DNA from: Chryseobacterium candidae | GTDB lineage: Bacteria > Bacteroidota > Bacteroidia > Flavobacteriales > Weeksellaceae | Assembly (NCBI RefSeq): GCF_004916905.1 | Contig: NZ_SDLV01000003.1 | Location: 1-64,000 of the forward strand | Direction of reading: 5' to 3' | Length of the DNA stretch: 64,000 nucleotides | In this document: in pieces, positions 28,047-38,081 of the stretch | How the letters are laid out: each line of letters starts with the position of its first letter | Numbering within the stretch: the stretch's first letter is position 1 | The notes under the pieces: model-generated | The model's input: the letters and a program-made list of their open reading frames with translations, nothing else | Database searches by the model: none | What the model was told of the DNA's origin: nothing | Position numbers and translations under genes: made by a program

Positions 28047-29561
28047 TTATTTTTTCTTTTTAGCTGGAGCTTTCTTAGCCGGAGCTTTCTTAGCACCTTT
28101 CTTAACAGCTTTTTTAGCTGGTTTAGCTACAGTTAAGTCATTTTTCTTGTAAGTATCCCACTCAGCACCTGAGATAGCTCTTACGATAACTTTTCTGTCT
28201 TTTTGTCTTTCAGCATCAGATGCAGTTGCAGGAACAGTAGCTTCCTGAGAACCAATACCGATAGATTTCAATGTTGCAGGGTTTACTCCTCTAGCTTCTA
28301 AAGCACTTACTACAGCAGCAGCTCTTTCTCTTGAAAGTTTCAAGTTGTAAGCAGCAGCACCTTTAGCATCTGTCATACCTACTACAACAAAGTTTTCAGC
28401 CGGAGCATCTTTGATGATCTTAGCAGCACTGTCTAATTTTTCGTTAGACTGAGGTCTGATTGTAGCTTTGTTGAAATCAAATAAGATATCTTTCAATGCT
28501 TCAGTAGCAACGATAGCTGTAGGATCTTTTGGTTTAGGACATCCGTTGTATTCTGGAAGACCTGGAACAGTAGGACAAGCATCATCTTTATCTAAGATAC
28601 CGTCATTATCTGTATCTGGCCAAGGACAACCGTTGTTTTCTTTTGGACCTGCTACAGTAGGACAAGCATCATCTTTATCGATTACACCGTCACCGTCAGT
28701 ATCTGGCCAAGGGCATCCGTTGTTTTCAACCGGACCAGCCACTTCTGGACATTGATCGTCTTTATCTGGAACTCCGTCACCGTCAGTATCAGGACATCCT
28801 TGGAATTCTGGTAAACCTGGAGTATCTGGACAAAGGTCATCTTTATCTAGGATACCATCCTTATCTCTGTCTCTGTTTCCGAATCTGAATAAGATAGAAG
28901 CAGAAGCCTGCCAGAAGTTAGCCACTGTAGAGTGGTCACCTGGAGTTGATACATAATCACCCTGAATACCAAGACCGAAGTTTTTAGTTACCCAGAAGTT
29001 AGCACCAGCACCTGTAGCCACAGTAAAGTGGTTAGCTTTACCGTTTTCATTACCATCCTTACCATTAACAACTGCTTCGATTGGATTACCGTTAGCGTCA
29101 ACAGATGTTCTAGGGAAAGTAAGAGCTGTATAGTCATGTCTTAAGTAGTTAGCACCAACTCTTAAATATGGATCAAACCAAGATTCTTCGTTCCATAAAA
29201 GACCTGCAGCGTGAGCCTGGAAACCAAGACCTGTCATTAGGAAAAATTCTTTCCCCATGTTGAATCTTTTGTTTTCAACATTTCCAACAGAAGTTTGCCA
29301 GTCAATTACTAAACCTTTACCAATATTTCTAGCAACAGTTAGCTTAGATAGTGGAGGTGTAATAGAAAAGTTGTTCACATTGAACATACTTTTTGTCAAA
29401 TTGTTAGCAGAGAACGTATTACTGAAGTTACTTCTTGCTGCTACGTGGTTTTCAGCATGAGCACCAACTCCGATTAACCACGGATTGTTGGTAGTCTGTG
29501 CGAAAACAGTAGAGGCAACAGTAAGCGCCAATGCTGAAATTCCTAATTTTAGATTTTTCAT
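28047..29561 (-). CDS. OmpA-family outer-membrane porin with thrombospondin-3 repeats
   Basis: 504 aa. A signal peptide ends at VFAQ (about 22), followed by an 8-stranded-barrel-like region (to about 225), then about four calcium-binding thrombospondin type 3 repeats (DTDGDGVPDKDDQCP and relatives, about 230-340), and a peptidoglycan-binding OmpA domain (DILFDFNKATIRPQS to KDRKVIVRAI, about 360-465). The last 25 residues are a Lys/Ala tail (KKAVKKGAKKAPAKK and on), unusual for a periplasmic end. Probably an abundant surface protein; it has its own promoter and terminator. Confidence 0.95.
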   Translation of the reverse strand: MKNLKLGISALALTVASTVFAQTTNNPWLIGVGAHAENHVAARSNFSNTFSANNLTKSMFNVNNFSITPPLSKLTVARNIGKGLVIDWQTSVGNVENKRFNMGKEFFLMTGLGFQAHAAGLLWNEESWFDPYLRVGANYLRHDYTALTFPRTSVDANGNPIEAVVNGKDGNENGKANHFTVATGAGANFWVTKNFGLGIQGDYVSTPGDHSTVANFWQASASILFRFGNRDRDKDGILDKDDLCPDTPGLPEFQGCPDTDGDGVPDKDDQCPEVAGPVENNGCPWPDTDGDGVIDKDDACPTVAGPKENNGCPWPDTDNDGILDKDDACPTVPGLPEYNGCPKPKDPTAIVATEALKDILFDFNKATIRPQSNEKLDSAAKIIKDAPAENFVVVGMTDAKGAAAYNLKLSRERAAAVVSALEARGVNPATLKSIGIGSQEATVPATASDAERQKDRKVIVRAISGAEWDTYKKNDLTVAKPAKKAVKKGAKKAPAKKAPAKKKK

Positions 29562-29590
29562 AGAATTAAATGATTAAATAATTGATAATG

Positions 29591-29622
29591 CAAAATAAAT
29601 ATAATTTTTCTTTATACACAAA
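29591..29622 (-). promoter_or_regulatory. Promoter of ompA
   Basis: On the minus strand TTTG (29622-29619), 20 nt, TTATTTTG (29598-29591); one base off TAnnTTTG with ideal spacing. The ATG is 29 nt downstream. Confidence 0.55.
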
Positions 29623-29638
29623 GTTTTTCAAATGATTT

Positions 29639-30097
29639 TTAACTTTTCTTTAATATTCTGTCGAGGTTACGTTTATTTTCTCTATCTTTTATCGCCTCTC
29701 TTTTATCGAAAAGTTTTTTCCCTCTACCAAGCGCTATCAGCACCTTTGCTTTACCTCGGTCAGTGATGTATAATTTTAAAGGTACTATGGTATTCCCGGC
29801 ATCCTTTAACTTTTTTTCAAGTTTTTGTAATTCTTTTTTGTGCAAGAGCAATTTCCGTTCCCTTTTTGTTTTATGATTGTAAAAAGTTCCCAATTTGTAT
29901 TCATCAATCATCATGTTGATGATGTACAATTCCCCATCAATAAACTGACAGAAGGATTCTGTGATAGATGCTTTGGAAGAACGCAAAGATTTTATTTCTG
30001 TACCCGTCAAAACCATTCCGGCTTCATACTCTTCAAGAATTTCATATTCAAAACGGGCTCTTTTATTTAATATGCTAACTGTTTTCTCAATCTTCAT
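29639..30097 (-). CDS. smpB: SsrA-binding protein
   Basis: Binds tmRNA and brings it to stalled ribosomes. About 152 aa, as usual. Features: NKRARFEYEILEEYEAGMVL, TGTEIKSLR, the basic KRERKLLLHKKEL segment and the C-terminal tail DKREAIKDRENKRNLDRIL that enters the mRNA channel. Two ATGs in a row (30100, 30097) are possible starts. No tmRNA gene was found in the window. Confidence 0.96.
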   Translation of the reverse strand: MKIEKTVSILNKRARFEYEILEEYEAGMVLTGTEIKSLRSSKASITESFCQFIDGELYIINMMIDEYKLGTFYNHKTKRERKLLLHKKELQKLEKKLKDAGNTIVPLKLYITDRGKAKVLIALGRGKKLFDKREAIKDRENKRNLDRILKKS

Positions 30098-30146
30098 CAT
30101 TTTAAAATTTCGTTAATGGAATATATAAAAAATACCATACATTTAA

Positions 30147-31841
<1,695 letters not shown>

Positions 31842-31866
31842 TCTGAGCAACATTAAAATTTATATA

Positions 31867-31899
31867 AAAATACCTCAAAACAATGTTTTGAGGTATTTT
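31867..31899 (+). terminator. Terminator of the ABC-F gene
   Basis: A 14-bp perfect stem AAAATACCTCAAAA/TTTTGAGGTATTTT with a short loop, 26 bp after the stop; the A and T ends make it usable on both strands. Confidence 0.85.
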
Positions 31900-31923
31900 C
31901 GTGTAAACAAATAAATAAAATAA

Positions 31924-32360
31924 TTATTTCGTCAATTTTGCAGTAGGCAGAGTAACTGTTACCGGATCTTTATGTGCCAGATTTCATGACTGATTACAGC
32001 AAGCAATTCATTATTAATGACCATATTCATTAATGCAGATAACGTATTGATATCTTTATTTCTTAACTTTATAATTCAAATTTGGGTCATCCTGAAACTG
32101 GTATTTTCCAACAGTTTGTTCAGTCTTACATCGTATCGATCTTTAGTTCCTGCTACAGAATTATTTTTACCCATCCAGTCTAATGATTCTTTGGATAATT
32201 TAATTGCCATCTTCGTTGGTAAATGTAAATTTTCTACATCATTTGAAACCATTACTGCTGCTTTTCCAAGGTTAATTTTCTTTGTATTGATCGAATATGC
32301 AGCCTCCAGTAAAGAAGGCATAGAGTAATTCATTTCATAGTCATTTAAAATTTGAAACAC
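31924..32360 (-). pseudogene. Relic of an M48-family metallopeptidase
   Basis: On the minus strand a 94-codon frame (32360 to about 32076, opening with GTG) ends early with KMAIKLSKESLDWMGK and YDVRLNKLLENTSFRM. In a different frame further down, DINTLSALMNMVINNELLAV leads to ISHEIWHIK. M48 peptidases have this order, with NAFAMxDGxxxxxSGLM and HExxH; here the site reads HEIWH, and the end (DPVTVTLPTAKLTK then stop at 31924) needs yet another frame change. There are at least two frameshifts and an internal loss, so it is dead. No signal peptide is left at the N-terminus. Confidence 0.7.
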
Positions 32361-32435
32361 GAAGGCAGCCCTATTTTAACAGTGATAATGTCAAAACTTC
32401 GTTTCAGTTCTTCATAGAATGCTATTTTTTTTCCT

Positions 32436-32443
32436 TATTTTTG
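32436..32443 (+). promoter_or_regulatory. Putative -7 box right before recJ
   Basis: TATTTTTG fits TAnnTTTG but ends 4 nt before the recJ ATG, so transcription from it would begin at or just after the start codon. Either the mRNA is nearly leaderless, the true promoter is elsewhere, or the start is further in. No -33 TTTG is apparent. Confidence 0.3.
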
Positions 32444-32447
32444 TGAA

Positions 32448-34160
32448 ATGAGTCAAAAATGGATTTACAAGCCTGAACCCGATGAGGAAGTTGTGGACAG
32501 ACTAAGTTCGTCACTTGGTTTTGGTACTTTTGAATCTAAAATCCTCGTTCTAAGGGGAATTGACAATTATCAAAAGGCCAGAGAATTCTTCAAACCAAAC
32601 CTCAACGATATCCACAACCCGTTTTTAATGGCAGATATGCAAAAAGCTGTAGAGCGTATAGCCACCGCCATTGAAAATGGTGAAAAAATATTGGTATATG
32701 GTGACTATGACGTGGACGGAACCACAGCGGTTGCCCTGATGTATCTTTACCTCAGCAAGATTGTTGAGAAAAAATATCTGGACTATTATATCCCGGACAG
32801 GAATTCTGAAGGGTATGGAATTTCTACTGAAGGAATTGATTTTGCCAAAGAAAATGGCTTTTCATTAATTATCGCTCTGGACTGTGGAATCAAGGCACTT
32901 GATATGATCAACTATGCCAGCAATCTTGGGATAGATTTTATTATCTGTGATCACCACCTTCCCGGTGATGAAATTCCTAACGCTGCGGCTGTGCTTGATC
33001 CTAAAAGAAGTGACTGCCGGTATCCTTTCAAAGAACTTTCAGGATGTGGTGTTGGTTTTAAGCTCTGCCAGGGACTTAATACCATTTATAAATTACCGGA
33101 AGCAGAATTATTTGAACTGACAGATCTTCTGGCAATCTCCATTGCTGCCGATATTGTTTCCATGACAGGAGAAAACAGGGTTCTGGCTAAAATGGGATTA
33201 AAAACCCTCAGAAAAACCAGAAATCTTGGTTTAAGATTATTGATTCCTGAGGATAAGCTTTCTCATTTTGAAATTTCCAATATCGTTTTTGAAATCGCTC
33301 CAAAAATTAATGCTGCCGGAAGAATTTCCCATGGTAAAGCAGCGGTGGAGCTTATGGTGTCTGACAACCTGAAGCATGCGAATCAGATTGTGAATGATAT
33401 TATGAACCTCAACGATGAAAGGCGTGAGCTGGATATGAATTCCACCCTTTCCGCCCTGAATCAGATTATAGAATCCCAACAGGAAACCAAGCATACTACT
33501 ATTGTTTATCATCCCGAATGGAATAAAGGAGTAATCGGGATTGTTGCCTCAAGACTTATTGAAACGTACTATAAACCTACACTGGTATTTACCGATGGTA
33601 ATAATGGTGAGATGGTAGCTTCTGCAAGATCCGTTTCTGATTTTGATGTACATGAAGCTCTTGATCTGTGTTCTGAATATTTCCTTAAATTCGGAGGTCA
33701 TCACGCTGCAGCGGGACTTTCAATGGAAAAGGATAAGTTTGAGGCTTTCAAAGAGAAATTTGAAAAAATAGTTTCTGAAAAAATCAAGGATCACCAGAAA
33801 GAGCCATCTATTACGATTGATACAGAGATTAAAGTGGATGAAATCAACAGAGAGTTTATCAATTTCCACAGAAAACTGGCTCCATTTGGACCTCATAATA
33901 TGAAGCCTATTTTCACATTAACGAATCAGAAATTGTCGGGATATGTAAAAACGATGGGAAAAGATAATAATCATCTGAAATTTTATATCAAACAGGAATC
34001 TACGGGACGAAATATTGAATGTGTAGGGTTTAAATTGGGGCAGTTTGTTGATGATTTTAAGAATAAAAATTTCGACCTGGCTTTTACCCTGGAAGAAAAC
34101 CACTGGAAAGGCAATGTCACTCACTATCTTAATATCAAGGACGTAAAATTTAGAGAGTAA
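32448..34160 (+). CDS. recJ: Single-stranded-DNA-specific exonuclease RecJ
   Basis: 5'-3' ssDNA exonuclease of recombination and mismatch repair. 570 aa. DHH-family motifs: YGDYDVDGTTAVAL (about 84-97), LDCGIKAL, ICDHHLPGDEIP (the DHH signature), and the DHHA1 part with EWNKGVIGIVASRL and GGHHAAAGLSME; a C-terminal OB fold ends at about residue 565. Length and motif order are normal. It is followed by nadD 120 bp downstream. Confidence 0.97.
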   Translation: MSQKWIYKPEPDEEVVDRLSSSLGFGTFESKILVLRGIDNYQKAREFFKPNLNDIHNPFLMADMQKAVERIATAIENGEKILVYGDYDVDGTTAVALMYLYLSKIVEKKYLDYYIPDRNSEGYGISTEGIDFAKENGFSLIIALDCGIKALDMINYASNLGIDFIICDHHLPGDEIPNAAAVLDPKRSDCRYPFKELSGCGVGFKLCQGLNTIYKLPEAELFELTDLLAISIAADIVSMTGENRVLAKMGLKTLRKTRNLGLRLLIPEDKLSHFEISNIVFEIAPKINAAGRISHGKAAVELMVSDNLKHANQIVNDIMNLNDERRELDMNSTLSALNQIIESQQETKHTTIVYHPEWNKGVIGIVASRLIETYYKPTLVFTDGNNGEMVASARSVSDFDVHEALDLCSEYFLKFGGHHAAAGLSMEKDKFEAFKEKFEKIVSEKIKDHQKEPSITIDTEIKVDEINREFINFHRKLAPFGPHNMKPIFTLTNQKLSGYVKTMGKDNNHLKFYIKQESTGRNIECVGFKLGQFVDDFKNKNFDLAFTLEENHWKGNVTHYLNIKDVKFRE

Positions 34161-34280
34161 GTAAGGTTACGGGATTTAGGTTGCAGATAATAAAAGCCTG
34201 AACAATATAAAGTTCTGTTCAAAAGATTGATATTCTAAACTACTGCTACCTGCTCTCCGCTACCTGTTAGCTAACAAAAA

Positions 34281-34865
34281 ATGAAAAAAATCGGTTTATT
34301 TTTCGGATCATTTAATCCAATTCATATCGGACATCTTATTCTGGCTAATTATATCCTGGAAAACTCTGATATGGATGAGCTTTGGTTTGTGGTGAGCCCG
34401 CAAAATCCGTTTAAGGACAAAAAATCTTTACTGAATGACCATAACAGACTTGATATGGTACAGCTGGCAGTAAAGAATTATCCCAATATGAGGGCTTCCA
34501 ATGTAGAGTTTTCTCTTCCGAAACCAAGCTATACCATTGATACACTCACTTATCTTCACGAGAAATATCCTGATTATTCTTTCAGCCTGATTATGGGAGA
34601 AGATAATCTGAAGAGTCTTCATAAATGGAAAAATTCTGATATCCTGATCAAAAATCATCATATTATTGTTTATCCTAGAGTATTTGAAGGTGAGAAAAAA
34701 GATTCGGATTATTTACAGCACGAAAATATATCCCTGATCAAGGCTCCGGTAATAGAGCTTTCGGCCACTGAAATCCGGAACATGGTTAAGAATGGTAAAA
34801 ATGTAAGACCTATGCTGCCGCCAGAAGTTTTTGAATATTTGGATGGTAGTAGTTTTTATAAGTAA
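34281..34865 (+). CDS. nadD: Nicotinate-nucleotide adenylyltransferase
   Basis: Joins nicotinate mononucleotide to ATP in NAD synthesis. 194 aa. Nucleotidyltransferase motifs: GSFNPIHIGHLILA (9-22, with the HIGH-type HIGH) and the C-terminal LSATEIRNMVKNG (ISxTxxR motif). SLIMGEDNLKSLHKWKN is typical of NadD. The gap before it contains degenerate repeat-like DNA ('gctacctgctctccgctacc'). Confidence 0.95.
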   Translation: MKKIGLFFGSFNPIHIGHLILANYILENSDMDELWFVVSPQNPFKDKKSLLNDHNRLDMVQLAVKNYPNMRASNVEFSLPKPSYTIDTLTYLHEKYPDYSFSLIMGEDNLKSLHKWKNSDILIKNHHIIVYPRVFEGEKKDSDYLQHENISLIKAPVIELSATEIRNMVKNGKNVRPMLPPEVFEYLDGSSFYK

Positions 34866-34948
34866 TTTTGCAGTTCAGAAATGAGAGGCAAAACTTAAAA
34901 AGCCAGAGAAAGACTCTTACTTTTAACTCTCACATCATACTTTAAGAA

Positions 34949-35287
34949 ATGGATTTCATCGAAAAATTTTTCTCAAAATATTCTCAGGAAAAAATCATCA
35001 AATGGTTTAAACAGATTTGTCTTGCTGAAGCCGTTTCCTGTCTTTTATTGTATGGTATTGCGATGATCTGGATCCGATATGATGAAAATTTATATTCTAT
35101 TATCTTCATCAGTGTTATTGGCAGTTTGCACGGATTATTTTTTACGCTTTACCTTTTACTCTGCCTTCCTGCCAGAAAAATTTATAATTGGGATGATGAA
35201 GATTTTGTCTTTGCCTTATTGTCTGCATTCTTCCCCTTTGCAACGGTTTGGGTAGACAAAAAGCTCGCCAGATTCGACAGAGAATAA
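34949..35287 (+). CDS. DUF3817 small membrane protein
   Basis: 112 aa with three membrane helices: about 27-47 (AEAVSCLLLYGIAMIWI), 55-77 (IIFISVIGSLHGLFFTLYLL) and 88-104. The G-x-x-HG motif (GSLHGLFF) and KWFKQICLAEAVS are typical of DUF3817. Function unknown. It follows nadD and is followed by copy 2 of the 131-bp palindrome. Confidence 0.8.
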   Translation: MDFIEKFFSKYSQEKIIKWFKQICLAEAVSCLLLYGIAMIWIRYDENLYSIIFISVIGSLHGLFFTLYLLLCLPARKIYNWDDEDFVFALLSAFFPFATVWVDKKLARFDRE

Positions 35288-35301
35288 ATAATATAAAGCA
35301 A

Positions 35302-35432
35302 GTGGCTGTCTCAAAAGTGTCATTCTGAACGAACTGAAATGTAGTGAAGAATCTCATATATTTGGTTATCAAGGAGATTATTCCTTCGTCAGAATGACAA
35401 AAGCCAGATTGTTTGACTTTTGAGACAGCCTC
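35302..35432. repeat. 131-bp palindromic repeat, copy 2
   Basis: Same 131-bp length as the unit at 17111. By eye about five or six substitutions separate them (second base A to T; GAAATG to GAACTG; CATATG to CATATA; AATGAG to AAGGAG; GATTCT to GATTAT). Several break pairing on one arm only, which implies point mutation after copying. It begins 15 bp past the DUF3817 stop and is followed by six T, so it should stop transcription of nadD and the DUF3817 gene. Confidence 0.9.
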
Positions 35433-35694
35433 TTTTTTATTTTTACGGTTATTACAATCCCGTTTCGCATGTGTTTTTGTGTGAAGCATAATTCCTGAAC
35501 TAAGGGAATACGTTCTATTACAGTTTATATTTTTAAAAAAAATCTTCATTATTTTTTTAACAAATGTAACATTTAACATCTTTCATTTGTCTTATTACAC
35601 AGAAAGGTCAAGCAATCAATATTTCAACGTGAATTTTTATTAACTGATAATCAAATGATTACAATAATTCAAAAATATTTTTAAGTACTTTGTA
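35433..35694. other. Intergenic, nothing recognised
   Basis: AT-rich DNA between the palindrome and the receptor promoter. Frames on the minus strand that cross it also cross the palindrome and show no protein-like composition. No RNA gene or further repeat was recognised. Confidence 0.6.
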
Positions 35695-35726
35695 TTGCAT
35701 AATACTAAATTTATTACATATCTTTG
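35695..35726 (+). promoter_or_regulatory. Promoter of the TonB-receptor pair
   Basis: TTG (35695-35697), 21 nt, then TATCTTTG (35719-35726), matching TAnnTTTG; 49 nt upstream of the first receptor ATG. Confidence 0.6.
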
Positions 35727-35775
35727 TAATGTTAAATAACAAACCATACAAGCTATTAATTAAAAAAGAATAATC

Positions 35776-38037
35776 ATGAAGACTCAAATTCTTATTGCAG
35801 CACTATTTTTCGGTGGACTTATCACTGCCCAGCAGAAAAAAGACAGTTTGAAAGTAAATGCTATAGATGCAGTGACTCTCAAGAAGCAGGTTTTCAAAAA
35901 ACAAGGTGACCGTTTGGTGTATGATGTAGCTTCTTCATCAATTGCTAAAGGAACAAACACTTTTAATCTTTTGAAACAAACACCGATGATTTCCAGTATT
36001 GACGGAAAAACGCTGAAGATTTTGGGAAAAAATGATGCAATCATCTACATCAACAATAAGAAAACCAACATGGATTCTGAAGCGTTGATTGAAATGCTGA
36101 AGTCTACTCCATCTGAGGACATCCAGAAAATTGAAGTGATTACAGTTCCGGGAAGTGAATTCCAGGTTGAATCCAAAGAAGGTGTCATCAATATTGTAAT
36201 GAAAAAAAGCAAGAATAACGGTTACAACGGAACGTTGAAAATGCAGAATGAGCAGGCGTATTACAATAACCCTAATGCAGGAGCTTCTTTTAATTTCAGA
36301 CAAGGTAAATGGTCTGGTAATTCCAATTTCAGAATGGGAAGCTGGACGGACAGACAAAGATATACACTTTCCAATGGAGATTCTACTTTCAAAAATGAAT
36401 CATTTGGATTTAATGATGATCCTAATAAAAATTTTGGAGGAGGTTTCAATGTTGATTACGAGATCAATAAAAAACACAGTCTTGGATTCTCCTACAACAT
36501 GAGATACAATAAAAGTTTCAATTCTGTACTGGATATTACCAACTGGCAAAACGAAGTATTAAATAACAGAACAGTCAATAACGAGGATGCACAAACCAGA
36601 AATCATTCTTTTAATTTGAATTATGAGATGAAAACGGATTCACTTGGAAGTAAGCTTACGTCAAACGTTTCTTACCTGTGGTTCAACAGGGATAAAGTAA
36701 GTTTCAATGAAAGTTTTCCTCTAACAAATGATACGATTAACAAATATTCTGCATTGCATCAGGCTGTTCCACAGATCATCAACAACTATGCTGCCAATAT
36801 CGATTATCTGAAAAAGACGGCTAAAGGCGCAACGTGGTTAATGGGAATCAGTTACAACCACACCAATACAGATAACGATACCAAACAGGATAAATTGACA
36901 AAAGGAGAATTTATCATTGATCCCAACCAAACCAATCACTTCATTTATAAAGAAAATATATTGGGAATTTATCTGAACTATGAAAGAAAACTGACTGAGA
37001 AGATATCCGGAAAAATAGGAGCCCGTTACGAAATGACCAGAAGTACAGGTGATATTGTGGATAAAACAGGATTTGAAAGAAATTACAACAACCTTCTGCC
37101 TTATCTGAATTTAAATTACGCCATCAGTTCAGACCATAATTTGAGCTATACTTTTTCCAGCAGAATCAGAAGACCCAGATTCTGGGAGCTGAATCCTTCG
37201 AGAACGTACTTCACTCCTACCAATTATACGCAGAACAATCCATTTATACTGGCTTCCAAATATTATAATCAGGAGTTAAATTATATGTACAAGAATGCAT
37301 TCTATGCCAATCTTAGTTTTAATATGGTGGAAGATGCAGCAGCTTCAGACCTGATTCCATTACAGGGAACGGTAACAGCTCCAAAAAAGGATGCTAAGGG
37401 GAAAATCATCAAGGATATCAAAGGAAATCCAATTATGGAAACTACAAGATTCTTAAGATATATCAGAACTAATTACGGTAAGAACAGGGAGATTGCTCTT
37501 ACTCTTGGAATGAACAAATCCTGGTTCAAAGATATATGGACAACCAACTATTCTGTCAATTTAGGCTATGTTACCTACAAAGGCGGAGTATTTGAAGATC
37601 CTACTTCCATGCCGGTTCCGGGAGAAACTGAAGTTGTAGATCCTTATATCATTGATGTTAAAAACTATAATATGTCTGCAACCCTCAATAATGTCATCAG
37701 ACTGTCTTCTAAAAAAGACTGGTTTCTGGGAGTGAATTACTTCTTTGCCAGCCAGACTGCCATGGAAGGAGGGATGATTGGGGCAAGACAAAGCTTTGAT
37801 CTCAGCCTGAAAAAAATTGCAGGAGACTGGACGATTGTAGCGGAAGTAAGCGACCTGTTTAATCAAAGTTTTTACAGCATTAAAGGAGTACAGCCTAATG
37901 GAAAATTTAACAATATCACCAACTTCAATTATCCAAGGTTAATCAGCATCGGGGTTACTTACAATTTCGGAAATCAGAAACTTAAAAAAGCAAGGGAAAT
38001 GAAATCAGCTAATGATGCTGTAAAATCAAGAACCTAA
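35776..38037 (+). CDS. TonB-dependent receptor-like outer-membrane beta-barrel protein 1
   Basis: 753 aa. A signal peptide (MKTQILIAALFFGGLITAQ) is followed directly by a plug domain (about 40-150: VYDVASSSIAKGTNTFNLLK, then EVITVPGSEFQVESKEGVIN) and a barrel of the OMP_b-brl_3 type ending in an aromatic-rich NFGNQK region before a basic tail. The carboxypeptidase-regulatory-like domain usual at the N-terminus of this family is missing. There is no SusD gene beside it and no Fe/Fur clue, so the ligand is unknown. Nearly the same length as its neighbour; tandem duplication is evident. Confidence 0.9.
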   Translation: MKTQILIAALFFGGLITAQQKKDSLKVNAIDAVTLKKQVFKKQGDRLVYDVASSSIAKGTNTFNLLKQTPMISSIDGKTLKILGKNDAIIYINNKKTNMDSEALIEMLKSTPSEDIQKIEVITVPGSEFQVESKEGVINIVMKKSKNNGYNGTLKMQNEQAYYNNPNAGASFNFRQGKWSGNSNFRMGSWTDRQRYTLSNGDSTFKNESFGFNDDPNKNFGGGFNVDYEINKKHSLGFSYNMRYNKSFNSVLDITNWQNEVLNNRTVNNEDAQTRNHSFNLNYEMKTDSLGSKLTSNVSYLWFNRDKVSFNESFPLTNDTINKYSALHQAVPQIINNYAANIDYLKKTAKGATWLMGISYNHTNTDNDTKQDKLTKGEFIIDPNQTNHFIYKENILGIYLNYERKLTEKISGKIGARYEMTRSTGDIVDKTGFERNYNNLLPYLNLNYAISSDHNLSYTFSSRIRRPRFWELNPSRTYFTPTNYTQNNPFILASKYYNQELNYMYKNAFYANLSFNMVEDAAASDLIPLQGTVTAPKKDAKGKIIKDIKGNPIMETTRFLRYIRTNYGKNREIALTLGMNKSWFKDIWTTNYSVNLGYVTYKGGVFEDPTSMPVPGETEVVDPYIIDVKNYNMSATLNNVIRLSSKKDWFLGVNYFFASQTAMEGGMIGARQSFDLSLKKIAGDWTIVAEVSDLFNQSFYSIKGVQPNGKFNNITNFNYPRLISIGVTYNFGNQKLKKAREMKSANDAVKSRT

Positions 38038-38081
38038 TCTATAAAAACTTATATCACTATCCACTCTTAAATAAAACAAAC

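Noticed and set aside
28468..28755. A 95-codon repetitive plus-strand frame inside ompA
   Set aside because: Antisense image of the calcium-binding repeats.
32017..32328. A 103-codon plus-strand frame between the ABC-F and recJ genes
   Set aside because: It is antisense to the recognisable M48 remains and has no family features.
35142..35579. A 145-codon minus-strand frame across the second palindrome
   Set aside because: It is antisense to the DUF3817 gene and partly made of the repeat.
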